55,539 bases of DNA from Burkholderiales bacterium (GCA_025358485.1 JANYJJ010000204.1:1-55539); one strand, 5' to 3'. Numbered from the stretch's first letter, positions 9,288 to 17,437 are shown. Numbers and translations are program-made. Notes: a model not told the origin generated them from the letters alone.

Positions 9288-10409
9288 TCAAGCCGAGTCG
9301 CAGCGCTGAAACAGTTGGCCCGGCAGGCGGTTCACACGGCCTTCCAGTTCCAATTCCAGCAGCGCGCCGCTGAGGTCGGCGGCCGATCGGCCGGTGCGTG
9401 CCGACAGGGCGTCAAGGCTCACGGGGTCGTAGCCCAAGGCGTCAAGCAAAGGGTGGGGCGCGTCGTCAGCGTTGGCCGCAGATGTTGCTGATGCGGCGCC
9501 GGAAGCGTGGCCAAACTCTTCCAATACGTCTTGCGCACTGTCCACCAATTTGGCCCCTTGCTTGATCAGCATGTGGCAGCCGCGCGAGAGCGGCGAGTGA
9601 ATGGAGCCCGGCACCGCCAGCACATCGCGACCGGCTTCCATCGCTTGTTTGGCGGTAATGAGTGAACCTGACGGCAGCGCAGCTTCCACCACCAAAGTGG
9701 CGCGCGCCAAGCCGGCAATGATGCGGTTGCGCTGCGGAAAATTCGGCGGCAGTGGCGGCGTGCCCAAGGGGTACTCGCTCAGCATCAAACCTTGTGCTGC
9801 AATGCGGTGCGCCAACTTCAAATGGCGGCTTGGGTAGACGCGGTCCAGCCCAGTGCCCACCACGGCGATGGTGGCGGCTTGGCCCGGCGCGGCACCGCTC
9901 AATGCGCCTTCGTGCGCTGCGCCGTCGATGCCCAAGGCCAAGCCCGACACGACGGTCAGCCCGGCGCGGCTGGCTTGCTCAGAAAACAGGCGTGCTGTCT
10001 CTAGACCTTGCGGCGTCGGGTTGCGGCTGCCGACCACTGCCAGCGTGCTGGGCAAACCTTGCAGCAAACTGATGTCGCCTTGTGCGTAGAGCAGCAAAGG
10101 CGGGTCAGCGGTCTCAAGCAAGGCGCTGGGGTAGTGCGGGTCGCCGAGGGTGATGACGCGCCGAGCGGCCCCGGCATCGTCTGCGTTCAACCACGCGAGG
10201 GTGGTGGCGAAAAGCGCGTCCAATTCGGGCGGCGGCGTGCCCAGCGCAGCGGCTGGCTTGGCGGTGACGAGAGCGCGAAGTGCTTCCAGCGGGGCGTTAA
10301 AAATGCCTTGAGGCGAACCGAGCGCGGCCAACAGCCGCCGCGCTGCGCCGCGACCGATGTGCGGCGTTTGCAGCAGGCGCAGCCACGCTCGCAGTTCGTC
10401 AGGGGCCAT
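9288..10409 (-). CDS. dprA: DNA-processing protein DprA (Smf)
   Basis: A 373-residue DprA. An N-terminal helical domain (DELRAWLRLLQTPHIGRGAARRLL) is followed by the Rossmann-like core with VVGSRNPTPQG, SGLALGIDGAAHEGAL, GTGLDRVYPSRH, SEYPLGTPPLPPNFPQRNRIIAGL and a C-terminal winged-helix (PLLDALGYDPVSLDAL...). DprA binds incoming single-stranded DNA and loads RecA during natural transformation. ATG 10409 is used; the TTG one codon upstream is not needed. It sits between the lysM gene (54 bp) and smg, probably one operon. Confidence 0.95.
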   Translation of the reverse strand: MAPDELRAWLRLLQTPHIGRGAARRLLAALGSPQGIFNAPLEALRALVTAKPAAALGTPPPELDALFATTLAWLNADDAGAARRVITLGDPHYPSALLETADPPLLLYAQGDISLLQGLPSTLAVVGSRNPTPQGLETARLFSEQASRAGLTVVSGLALGIDGAAHEGALSGAAPGQAATIAVVGTGLDRVYPSRHLKLAHRIAAQGLMLSEYPLGTPPLPPNFPQRNRIIAGLARATLVVEAALPSGSLITAKQAMEAGRDVLAVPGSIHSPLSRGCHMLIKQGAKLVDSAQDVLEEFGHASGAASATSAANADDAPHPLLDALGYDPVSLDALSARTGRSAADLSGALLELELEGRVNRLPGQLFQRCDSA

Positions 10410-10463
10410 CAAGCGTGTTTGCGAAGACGGATGCGCGCAGGTCAGCGCGCAGGTTCCAGGTCG

Positions 10464-11657
10464 TCAAGGCTGGGTGAAGCGATCACCGGCTTTGACAGGG
10501 TCTTTGACGTTCAAAATCAGCGCGTAAGACATGCGGTCAAACACGCGGAACACAAACAGCAGGCCGTGACGCTCATCAGGCAGGGTGAGGGTGGGGCGCA
10601 GCGGGTCGGTGGTGTCTTTCACGCGCGAACCGGCGCTCCACAAAGCCAGCACGTGGCCGCGTTCCATGCCGTCGGTGGTGCCGCGGTTCAGCGCCACGAT
10701 TTGGTTTTGTCCAGCCGACAAACCGTCACCGTAAATGGAAACGATTTGGCCTTTCAGTTCGCCCGACGGTGCATGCGGTGCGTAGTTACTGAACTCGCTC
10801 GGTGGCACTGGCGAAAGGCGGTCGCCCACATTGGCCTCTTGGCGCATGCTGGTGATGGTGAAGGTTGACGGCACGATCTCGGGCTTGCCGTCAGCGCTCA
10901 CGCGCGACTCACCGGGACGCACAAAGTCGGCCGCGCCCACGTAGGCTGCCTCATAGCCCAATACCAAACCGGTGGCTGGGTCTTTCAGTGCCTTGGCCTC
11001 ACGGAAGATGCGGAACGATCGGGCCTGGCCAATGTCGCCGCGCACATAGGCGTTTTCGCCTTTCGACAGCAACACACGGCCTTCTTGGGTGGCGACAATG
11101 CGCGGCGCAGCCGCGAGTTCATCGCCTTGAAAAATAATCGCTTCGTTGAGGAAGGGTTCAATCAAGTTGAACGGGATGGACGAGATGGCACCAAGGCCCG
11201 GCACTTCCACCCGCACACGCGGCGACAGCTTTACCGTACCGCCGTCGCCTACCGGCTGGCCCATGCGCAGGCGCGCGCGGCCGCCCGATTTGTCGAGGTA
11301 GAGCAACTGTCCCGGATAAATGAGGTGCGGGTTGCGGATGTCTTGCATGTTCATGCCCCACAACTCGGGCCAGCGCCAAGGGCTTTTCAAAAACAGCTTC
11401 GAGATATCCCACAGCGTGTCGCCGCGCTTGATGGTGTAGGTGTCTGGTGCGTTGGCAGTCAACTCTGACAGCGGCACGCCTTGTTGGGCTGCCTTTTGCG
11501 CGGCGCTGCGTTGCTGTTCGGTGATGGGCAAGTTGACAGCGCTTGCCGATGTCGTCGCCAATGTCGCCGCAAAGGTTGACGCCAGGGCCAAAATCAACGC
11601 GTTGCCGTACGAATGCGAAGACGCGGAGAAGGGAGAAAACGAAGTGCGACGCGTCAT
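10464..11657 (-). CDS. Exported LysM peptidoglycan-binding protein
   Basis: A 397-residue protein. A signal peptide (hydrophobic ALILALASTFAATLATT, cleavage near SASA-VN) precedes a LysM domain at about residues 75-125 (TYTIKRGDTLWDISKLFLKSPWRWPELWGMN...IYPGQLLYL). The remaining 270 residues are beta-rich, with NLIEPFLNEAIIF and KGENAYVRGD segments that recur in betaproteobacterial LysM proteins encoded next to dprA. The ATG at 11657 is chosen because it gives a clean signal peptide and has GGAG about ten bases ahead; an ATG at 11747 would add 30 unrelated residues. It probably binds the cell wall in the periplasm; no catalytic domain is visible. Confidence 0.85.
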   Translation of the reverse strand: MTRRTSFSPFSASSHSYGNALILALASTFAATLATTSASAVNLPITEQQRSAAQKAAQQGVPLSELTANAPDTYTIKRGDTLWDISKLFLKSPWRWPELWGMNMQDIRNPHLIYPGQLLYLDKSGGRARLRMGQPVGDGGTVKLSPRVRVEVPGLGAISSIPFNLIEPFLNEAIIFQGDELAAAPRIVATQEGRVLLSKGENAYVRGDIGQARSFRIFREAKALKDPATGLVLGYEAAYVGAADFVRPGESRVSADGKPEIVPSTFTITSMRQEANVGDRLSPVPPSEFSNYAPHAPSGELKGQIVSIYGDGLSAGQNQIVALNRGTTDGMERGHVLALWSAGSRVKDTTDPLRPTLTLPDERHGLLFVFRVFDRMSYALILNVKDPVKAGDRFTQP

Positions 11658-11971
11658 GAACTGAAGTCTCCGACAGCCCGCTGGAGCTGGCTGCGTGGGT
11701 GTGGGCGAAGGGCGGCTTGCCTGTGGAGTTGTAGAGCCAGAGCACATGCCCGAAGATCGGCGAAAATGTTCATTTACTTTAGTAGATTCTGCCCCTAAAC
11801 CCTTGATATCGCAACGAAATCGGGTTGCGCACGATCACGAGTCGCCCCAGATATCAGGCCGATGTGTGTCCTGCCTCACGCTTTGATCGAGCCGCGTTGG
11901 TGCACGCGCCTACACACAGTTGACACAGTTCGGCGGCTGGTTTCCGCTTCAATTTGTTACTTTTTTCTGTC
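11658..11971. promoter_or_regulatory. Divergent intergenic region between lysM and def
   Basis: About 314 bp without a convincing gene, carrying the promoters for the two divergent operons. A consensus TTGACA at 11920-11925 faces def, but no good -10 lies at standard distance. An AT-rich stretch at about 11766-11820 is the likeliest place for the lysM-dprA-smg promoter. Short frames here are not credible. Confidence 0.35.
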
Positions 11972-12484
11972 ATGGCCAAACTCAATATTCTTCGCTTCCC
12001 TGACCCTCGTTTGCACACCGTCGCCAAACCGGTGTCGGTGGTGGACGCGCGCATTCAGCAACTCGTTAACGACATGCTGGAAACCATGTACGACGCCGAC
12101 GGCGTGGGCCTCGCGGCCAGCCAAGTCGACGTGCATGAACGCGTGGTGGTCATCGACACGTCCGAAGCCCGAGACGCGCCTTTCGTGCTGATCAATCCCG
12201 AGCTCATTGCGCGCAGCGCCGAGATGCGCGTGTCTGAGGAGGGCTGTTTGTCGGTGCCGGCCATCTTCGACAAAGTCGAGCGCCACGCCCGAGTCACCGT
12301 GCGCGCGCTGAACCGTGATGGCACTGCCTATGAATTTGAAGCCGAGGGCTTGCTGGCAGTGGCCGTTCAGCACGAGCTGGATCACCTGCTGGGCAAGGTG
12401 TTCGTCGAGTACCTGAGCAGCTTGAAGCGCGACCGCATCAAAACCAAGATGCTCAAAAAAACTCGCGATGAGTTGAATGACTGA
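11972..12484 (+). CDS. def: Peptide deformylase
   Basis: A 170-residue peptide deformylase with the three family motifs: GVGLAASQ (residues 44-51), EGCLS with metal ligand Cys92, and QHELDHL with His134, catalytic Glu135 and His138. It removes the formyl group from nascent proteins. Start ATG 11972 gives [21 protein letters not shown], a typical N terminus; six extra residues from an upstream frame are ignored. The stop is 24 bp before the preferred fmt start, and the junction carries a short duplicated segment. Confidence 0.97.
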   Translation: MAKLNILRFPDPRLHTVAKPVSVVDARIQQLVNDMLETMYDADGVGLAASQVDVHERVVVIDTSEARDAPFVLINPELIARSAEMRVSEEGCLSVPAIFDKVERHARVTVRALNRDGTAYEFEAEGLLAVAVQHELDHLLGKVFVEYLSSLKRDRIKTKMLKKTRDELND

Positions 12485-12491
12485 CAAGCTT

Positions 12492-12523
12492 CATGAATGA
12501 CAGGCTCCATGAATGACAAGCTC
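12492..12523 (+). repeat. 16-bp tandem duplication at the fmt start
   Basis: CATGAATGACAGGCTC (12492-12507) is followed directly by CATGAATGACAAGCTC (12508-12523), one mismatch. A third, imperfect copy overlaps the def stop codon (about 12475-12491). The duplication creates ATGs at 12493 (out of frame), 12497 and 12509 (both in frame with fmt). Confidence 0.85.
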
Positions 12524-13486
12524 CGCGTAGCGTTCGCAGGCACGCCCGAGTTCGCGCTGGTCGCGCTGGCGGATCTGCATGCGGCAGGTTTTGAAGTGCC
12601 GATGGTGTTGACCCAACCCGACCGCCCCGCCGGTCGCGGCATGAAGCTGAATCCGTCGCCGGTGAAGGCCTTTGCGCAGGCGCACGGCATGACCGTGGCC
12701 CAGCCGCGCAGCCTGCGACTGGACGGCAAATACCCCGAAGACGCGGCACTGGCGCAAGCCGCCTTGCGGGCAGCACGCATCGACGTGATGGTGGTGGCAG
12801 CTTACGGTTTGATCCTGCCTCAGTGGGTGCTGGATTTGCCCCGCCTCGGCTGCTTGAACATCCATGCCTCTTTGCTGCCGCGCTGGCGCGGCGCCGCGCC
12901 CATCCACCGCGCCATTGAGGCTGGTGACGCGCAGACTGGCATCACCTTGATGCAAATGGACGCGGGTTTGGACACCGGCGACATGCTGCAAGTTGAAGCG
13001 TTGAACATCGAGCCCAACGACACAACGGCCAGCTTGCACGACCGCTTGGCCGCCTTGGGTGGCCGCATGTTGATTGACGTTTTGCGTCAAGCCGCAGCAG
13101 GCGCTTTGGCGCGCACGCCGCAGCCACAGCAAGGCATCACCTACGCGCACAAAATTGACAAAGCCGAAGGCTTGATCGATTGGCGCTTGTCGGCACAAGT
13201 GATCGCTAGGCGCGTGCGCGCGTTCGATCCTTTCCCCGGGGCCAGCACGACGCTTGCCGACGGCACGGTGTTAAAAATTTGGCAAGCTGCGGTGCTGTCA
13301 ACAACGCACGCCGTGTCGCCAGGAACCGTTTTGGCGGTCGGCCCAGAAGGCATCACCGTGGCCTGCGGCGAAGGCGCGCTTTGCTTGACCGAGCTCCAAC
13401 GCCCCGGCGGCAAACGCTTGATGGTGCGTGATTTTTTGCAGTCTGCACCCGCCCTGCTGCATCAGCGCCTCGGTTCAGTGAACTGA
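12509..13486 (+). CDS. fmt: Methionyl-tRNA formyltransferase
   Basis: A 325-residue Fmt. It has the formyltransferase core ([15 protein letters not shown]; the catalytic-site motifs [21 protein letters not shown] and the DTGDML segment) and the C-terminal tRNA-binding OB-like domain ending [15 protein letters not shown]. It formylates initiator Met-tRNA using 10-formyltetrahydrofolate, the counterpart of def immediately upstream. The start is ambiguous because of a 16-bp duplication: ATG 12497 would add MTGS; ATG 12509 ([15 protein letters not shown]) matches the usual family length best. Confidence 0.96.
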   Translation: MNDKLRVAFAGTPEFALVALADLHAAGFEVPMVLTQPDRPAGRGMKLNPSPVKAFAQAHGMTVAQPRSLRLDGKYPEDAALAQAALRAARIDVMVVAAYGLILPQWVLDLPRLGCLNIHASLLPRWRGAAPIHRAIEAGDAQTGITLMQMDAGLDTGDMLQVEALNIEPNDTTASLHDRLAALGGRMLIDVLRQAAAGALARTPQPQQGITYAHKIDKAEGLIDWRLSAQVIARRVRAFDPFPGASTTLADGTVLKIWQAAVLSTTHAVSPGTVLAVGPEGITVACGEGALCLTELQRPGGKRLMVRDFLQSAPALLHQRLGSVN

Positions 13487-13522
13487 ATTCACGTCACGTA
13501 GAAAACATCGCCGAATTACCGA

Positions 13523-13562
13523 TCAAGTAGTGCTCAAGTAGTGCTCAAGTAGCGCTCAAGTA
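13523..13562 (+). repeat. 11-bp tandem repeat upstream of a lipoprotein gene
   Basis: The unit TCAAGTAGTGC occurs twice exactly (13523-13533, 13534-13544), once with one change (TCAAGTAGCGC, 13545-13555) and partially (TCAAGTA, 13556-13562). It lies between fmt and the lipoprotein at 13621. One unit is about one turn of DNA. Confidence 0.85.
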
Positions 13563-13620
13563 CCGCCGTGCCATGCCGAAAAAGCACATTGAACAACGCA
13601 GTGAACCCTTGGTCATCACC

Positions 13621-13992
13621 ATGAAACGCCACGTCCTTTCAATTGCCCTGACGGTCACCGCCTTCCTCAGCGGCTGCGACGCCTTGGGCATCGACTCTCC
13701 CGAAAAATTGGCTGCCTTTCGCGACGCCGACGGCAAAGCCATCGGCGGTGCCTGCCGCCATGCCGGGCGTGCCATCGAAGACTGCTACGCCCTCAACAAA
13801 AAAGCCGACAAAGCCGCCGTGTTTTCGGGTTGGCGTGACATGAACGATTACATGCGCGAAAACAAGATCGACCCCGTTCCGTCGCAGCTGTCCACACAAG
13901 TAGCCAGCGCGAAAGCCGCGCAAGACGATGCCGCCGCAGACGAAAAACAAGCAACCAAAGCAGGCAAATCCAAAGACAGCAAGGCGCATTGA
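13621..13992 (+). CDS. Small putative lipoprotein of unknown function
   Basis: A 123-residue protein. The N terminus MKRHVLSIALTVTAFLSGC carries a lipobox (LSGC, Cys19), so it should be acylated and membrane-anchored. The mature part has three Cys in GACRHAGRAIEDCY plus the lipidated one, a conserved-looking SGWRDMNDYMRENKIDPVPSQ segment, and a charged Lys/Asp/Ala-rich tail. The start at 13621 is set by the signal sequence; an upstream ATG at 13573 would bury it. The last 15 codons lie inside a 138-bp repeat whose second copy is 510 bp downstream. Function unknown. Confidence 0.7.
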   Translation: MKRHVLSIALTVTAFLSGCDALGIDSPEKLAAFRDADGKAIGGACRHAGRAIEDCYALNKKADKAAVFSGWRDMNDYMRENKIDPVPSQLSTQVASAKAAQDDAAADEKQATKAGKSKDSKAH

Positions 13993-14084
13993 AACTGCGC
14001 TGATGCAGGTTGACGAAGCCGAGCGCTGCGTTGCCTAATGAAGCCCCGGGGCGCAGCGCCCTGAATCGGCTTTTTGCTTCATGC
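13947..14084 (+). repeat. 138-bp direct repeat, copy 1 (hairpin-containing)
   Basis: About 95% identical to 14457-14594 by eye (seven differences). It covers the lipoprotein gene's last codons and the following intergenic sequence. Within it, GCGCTGCG and CGCAGCGC (14025-14060 region) pair as a stem, extended by GCCGA/TCGGC, with the palindrome GCCCCGGGGC in the loop. It resembles a REP-type dispersed element. Confidence 0.85.
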
Positions 14085-14212
14085 TGCGTACCCTTACCCA
14101 CCGCAAAAATCCGTTAATCACACGCTGGCTGAAGCGAAGTTGGATGGGGTTTTGTCAGGCAAGTCTTAGTACGCAACGTTCGGCCTGCATCACTTGACTG
14201 CAAACACAGGTG

Positions 14213-14425
14213 ATGGTGAATATTTCCGGAGCTATCAATCGCATGCATTCCCGCGAGCCAAAAATCAATGCCGATGATGAAGCTGTGCCGATGCGTGAGC
14301 AGACACCCGCGGAGATTGCAGCCGACGCGGTGATTCGCGTTGCAGAGATTATCGGTAACGCAGTTCCAGAGGGCATTGGGGACACGATTGGTGAAATAGT
14401 CGGGGGACTTCTAGATGGTATTTGA
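14213..14425 (+). CDS. Tiny acidic, glycine-rich ORF between direct repeats
   Basis: A 70-residue ORF (MVNISGAINRMHSREP...) with a polar first half and a C-terminal half, AEIIGNAVPEGIGDTIGEIV, followed by GGLLDGI, that would make an amphipathic helix with G-x-x-x-G spacing. Its base composition is clearly more A+T-rich than the neighbours. A GTG one codon earlier is also possible; the ribosome site is weak. It lies alone between the two copies of the 138-bp repeat. Glycine-rich small helices like this occur in bacteriocins and small membrane-active peptides, but nothing here proves such a role. It may also be non-coding. Confidence 0.4.
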   Translation: MVNISGAINRMHSREPKINADDEAVPMREQTPAEIAADAVIRVAEIIGNAVPEGIGDTIGEIVGGLLDGI

Positions 14426-14456
14426 GAGATCGATCTAGTATCTAAAGAACAGGGAT

Positions 14457-14594
14457 ACAAGCGACCAAAGCAAGCAAATCCAAAGACAGCAAGGCGCATT
14501 GAAACTGCGCTGATGCAGGTTGACGAAGCCGAGCGCTGCGTTGCCTAATAAAGCCCCGGGGCGCAGCGCCTTGAATCGGCGCATTGCTTCATGC
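14457..14594 (+). repeat. 138-bp direct repeat, copy 2
   Basis: Second copy of 13947-14084, same orientation, 510 bp downstream. The GCGCTGCG/CGCAGCGC hairpin and the GCCCCGGGGC palindrome are conserved. Its last four bases contain the ATG used by the next gene (14591), so the repeat also supplies that gene's 5' end. Confidence 0.85.
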
Positions 14595-15196
14595 CACACA
14601 CCCAGACGCCTCCTCGTTCTTTTTTTGTGACCACGGGGACGGCCCTGCTGGCCGTTTTGGCAAGCGCGTGCGCGACGCCACTGCCCGCACCGCAAAGCAT
14701 TGCCATTGCCATTGCCATTGCTGTTCCCATTCCCAACGCAGGTTTTGAACAAGGCAGCCCTTCGAACGCCAAGTTGCCGTCTGACTGGCGGCTTGACGGC
14801 GAGGCCCTGGAGACAGTGCTCGACAAGAACAAAAAGCACCAAGGCGCACAGGCCCTGCGTGTGAAGTTCAAAGAGGGTGCGCCCTACGCAGGCGTGCTGC
14901 AGCGGTTGAACACCGACGCCATGCGCGGCAAAACGGTGCTGGCCACAGCCTGGTTTGCGCGCGAGCAAGACGAGGCCACCGTCGGCATTTGGATGCTTGC
15001 GTCTGACAAAGACGGCAAGCGCATTGCGTATGCGAATTCTTACGAAACAGATGCCGCCAAAAAGAAGGAGTGGACGCAGCATCAAGTTCGTTTGCTGATT
15101 CCCGCCGAAGCGACCAGCGCGCTGTTGGGCGTGGCCATTTACGACAAGGACGGCACCATGTGGGTCGATCAGGTCGAGTTGGAGGTACAGCCCTGA
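14591..15196 (+). CDS. Putative lipoprotein with a carbohydrate-binding-like beta domain
   Basis: A 201-residue protein. A signal peptide (FFVTTGTALLAVLASAC) ends in a lipobox, LASAC. The mature region (about residues 48-200) reads like a jelly-roll, CBM4/9-type module: FEQGSPSNAKLPSDWRLDG, GAQALRVKF, MRGKTVLATAWFA, LLGVAIYDKDGTMWVDQVELE. Such modules often bind glycans but the ligand here is unknown. Between lipobox and domain lies an IAIAIAIA stretch encoded by a CATTGC hexamer repeated four times (about 14698-14721). The first bases of the gene belong to the 138-bp repeat. It converges on katA. Confidence 0.65.
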   Translation: MPHTQTPPRSFFVTTGTALLAVLASACATPLPAPQSIAIAIAIAVPIPNAGFEQGSPSNAKLPSDWRLDGEALETVLDKNKKHQGAQALRVKFKEGAPYAGVLQRLNTDAMRGKTVLATAWFAREQDEATVGIWMLASDKDGKRIAYANSYETDAAKKKEWTQHQVRLLIPAEATSALLGVAIYDKDGTMWVDQVELEVQP

Positions 15197-15374
15197 TGCT
15201 TCGGTCAAGGCCGCGTGCCACTGCGTGAATGCCTCGAACAACACTGAAGTCCTGACAAGGCACAGCCAAGTCTCGACGCAGTTCACCCGATGGACGATCG
15301 CTGACTTCAAAGCCACGGTCAGCGTCAGGGCCTGGCCCTGCGACGTCAGCCATCGGGGCCCAGCGCTCCCATCG

Positions 15375-15414
15375 CCTGCGAGCCGCAAAACCCCCGTGCG
15401 GCTGCGCAGGTTTT
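15375..15414 (+). terminator. Probable rho-independent terminator after the 14591 lipoprotein gene
   Basis: CCTGCG-AGCCGCA pairs with TGCGGCT-G-CGCAGG around a nine-base loop (AAACCCCCG), giving a 13-bp stem with one bulged G, followed by TTTT. It sits just before the end of the convergent catalase gene. Confidence 0.6.
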
Positions 15415-15418
15415 CAAA

Positions 15419-16945
15419 TCACGCTTCTTTGACCACCGAAAGCGCCTTGGCCGCCTCGGCATCTGCCGCGCCCAGTGCCGCGAGCTTCTGCGCCACGGCA
15501 GCGCCGTAGGCAGGGTCGGCCTTGGTGAAATGGCCGATCTGCACCGCTTTGACGTCGGCCGTCACGTCTTTCATCGCGCCAGCAATGTTGCTGGTGAGGC
15601 GATCTTGCGCGTCGGGCTTCATCACACGATACAGGTTGCCTGCCTGCGTGAAGTCGTCGGACGCGCCGCGTTCGTCAAAGCGCCCCGCCGCGCCATCGAG
15701 ATGCCAGCCTGCTTCGCCGTGGCCCAGGCCAACGGGCGCGCTGCCGCTGGCCTTGACGGTGGCGTAGTTGCGCGCGCTGGAGCCGTTGTGACTGGCCATC
15801 TGGCCGTCGCGCTGTTGGTTGCTGACGGGGCAGCGTGGCCGGTTGACGTCCAGGTGCTGGTGGTTGGTGCCCACACGGTAAAGCTGCGCATCGTGGTACG
15901 CGAAAAGTCGGCCCTGCAGCATCTTGTCGGGGCTGTAGCCCATGCCCGGCACCACGTTCGCTGGCGAAAACGCGGCCTGCTCAACGTGCTGGTGGTAGTT
16001 GTCGGGGTTCTTGTTGAGTTCGAGCACACCGACGGGCACACGCGGAAAGTCGGCATACGGCCAAACCTTGGTCAGGTCGAACGGGTTCCAGCCGGTGTTC
16101 TGTTCCCACGCCACCGCTTGCTCAGCGGTCATCAGCTGGACCGACACATCCCACTTCGGAAAGTGGCCCTGGGCAATCGCATTGAAAAGGTCGCGCTGCG
16201 CGTGGTCGGGGTCAGTGCCAGCCAGGCGTCCAGCTTCTTCGGCGTTCAGGTTCTTGATGCCTTGTTTGGTCTTGAGGTGCCACTTGACCCAAACCAGATC
16301 GCCGCCGTCGTTGATAAGACTGAACGTGTGGCTGCCAAATCCGTCCATGTGGCGGTAACCGTCGGGCGTGCCACGGTCGCTGAAAAGCATCGTGACCTGG
16401 TGTAGCGATTCAGGCGCCTTGCTCCAAAAGTCCCACATCATTTGCGCCGACTTGAGGTTGGTCTGAGGGTCGCGTTTTTGTGTGTGCACGAAGTCGGGGA
16501 ATTTGATCGGGTCTTTGATGAAGAACATCGGTGTGTTGTTGCCCACCAAGTCCCAGTTGCCGTCTTCGGTGTAGAAGCGAATCGCAAACCCACGCGGGTC
16601 GCGTTCGGTGTCGGCCGAGCCCTTCTCGCCCCCCACGGTTGAGAAGCGAACGAAAGTTTCAGTCACCTTGCCGACTGCGGCGAAGAGCTTTGCTTTTGTG
16701 TGCGTTGTGATGTCGTGCGTGACCGTGAACGTGCCGTAAGCGCCCGAGCCTTTCGCGTGCACGACCCGCTCAGGAATGCGTTCGCGGTTGAAGTGCTGCA
16801 GCTTCTCAATCAGGTGAAAGTCCTGCAGCAGCAAAGGCCCGCGCACTCCCGCGCTGAGCGAGTTTTGGTTGTCGGCAACCGGAATGCCGGACGCCGTGGT
16901 CAGAGCAATATCAGGCTGTGCAGTGGAGGTGGTTTGATCAGTCAT
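15419..16945 (-). CDS. katA: Monofunctional haem catalase
   Basis: A 508-residue small-subunit catalase. Catalytic residues are visible: His63 in RVVHAKGSGAYG, Asn136 in WDLVGNNTPMFF, and the proximal haem ligand Tyr350 with Arg346 in GRLFAYHDAQLYR. NADPH-binding type segments follow. It converts hydrogen peroxide to water and oxygen in the cytoplasm. The C-terminal tail (AVAQKLAALGAADAEAAKALSVVKEA) is a little longer and more Ala-rich than usual. The start at 16945 (MTDQTTSTAQ) is normal for the family. An OxyR-like four-part site lies about 57 bp upstream of the start codon. Confidence 0.95.
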   Translation of the reverse strand: MTDQTTSTAQPDIALTTASGIPVADNQNSLSAGVRGPLLLQDFHLIEKLQHFNRERIPERVVHAKGSGAYGTFTVTHDITTHTKAKLFAAVGKVTETFVRFSTVGGEKGSADTERDPRGFAIRFYTEDGNWDLVGNNTPMFFIKDPIKFPDFVHTQKRDPQTNLKSAQMMWDFWSKAPESLHQVTMLFSDRGTPDGYRHMDGFGSHTFSLINDGGDLVWVKWHLKTKQGIKNLNAEEAGRLAGTDPDHAQRDLFNAIAQGHFPKWDVSVQLMTAEQAVAWEQNTGWNPFDLTKVWPYADFPRVPVGVLELNKNPDNYHQHVEQAAFSPANVVPGMGYSPDKMLQGRLFAYHDAQLYRVGTNHQHLDVNRPRCPVSNQQRDGQMASHNGSSARNYATVKASGSAPVGLGHGEAGWHLDGAAGRFDERGASDDFTQAGNLYRVMKPDAQDRLTSNIAGAMKDVTADVKAVQIGHFTKADPAYGAAVAQKLAALGAADAEAAKALSVVKEA

Positions 16946-17001
16946 GGTGCGTTCTCGAAGTTGGGACAGCCAAGTCTAGAAACGACCGATGGAAGAGGCC
17001 A

Positions 17002-17038
17002 ATAGAGATTTGTTATTCGACGGATAGGCGAATCGCAG
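17002..17038 (-). promoter_or_regulatory. OxyR-like binding site upstream of katA
   Basis: Read on the plus strand: ATAG (17002-17005), seven bases, TTAT (17013-17016), seven bases, ATAG (17024-17027), seven bases, GCAG (17035-17038). The known OxyR pattern is ATAG-N7-CTAT-N7-ATAG-N7-CTAT; three of the four quarter-sites match 4/4, 3/4 and 4/4, the last is poor. Spacing is exact. Location ahead of a catalase gene supports the call. Confidence 0.55.
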
Positions 17039-17159
17039 GTGGCCAGGCGGGGATCAGGCTCGTGAAGGCGAAGCGCCTCGCAGGCCAGCAGGTTGATCGC
17101 TGTTATCGAATCCAAAAGGTGCGGCAGTCGGTTGCGCGCCACTGGCGGCGCGGCGGAGA

Positions 17160-17208
17160 AATCAGGAATCAGGAATCAGGAATCAGAAATAAGGAATCAC
17201 GAATCAGA
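17160..17208 (+). repeat. Heptanucleotide tandem repeat (AATCAGG)
   Basis: Seven consecutive 7-bp units: AATCAGG three times exactly, then AATCAGA, AATAAGG, AATCACG and AATCAGA. It lies in the 680-bp gap between katA and the DUF2807 gene. The rest of the gap shows no convincing gene. Confidence 0.85.
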
Positions 17209-17437
17209 AAGTGAATCCCGATTCGCTTCGTCGTCAAACGGGAGGTCGAACAGTTCGTCATGGTCTTCGCTCGACCTCGGGTACGCCTTACGTCGCCGCT
17301 GTGATACCCAAGGATGACGTAGTTTGTTGCACCAGGACACTCAATCCACAAGGCGCGGTTCTCCGCAGGGTGCACGAATCACTCGGGGAAAATTTGACTC
17401 TCGACCGACTACGGTTCTCGCCGCATCGAACACAAAC

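Noticed and set aside
14081..14197. A 38-codon ORF starting at the end of repeat copy 1, mirroring the ATG used at 14591
   Set aside because: No signal sequence, no ribosome site and no similarity to the 14591 product beyond the first base triplet.
14435..15388. A 317-codon minus-strand frame over the second 138-bp repeat
   Set aside because: Its C-terminal part is a translation of the repeat itself and the rest is opposite a signal-peptide-bearing lipoprotein gene.
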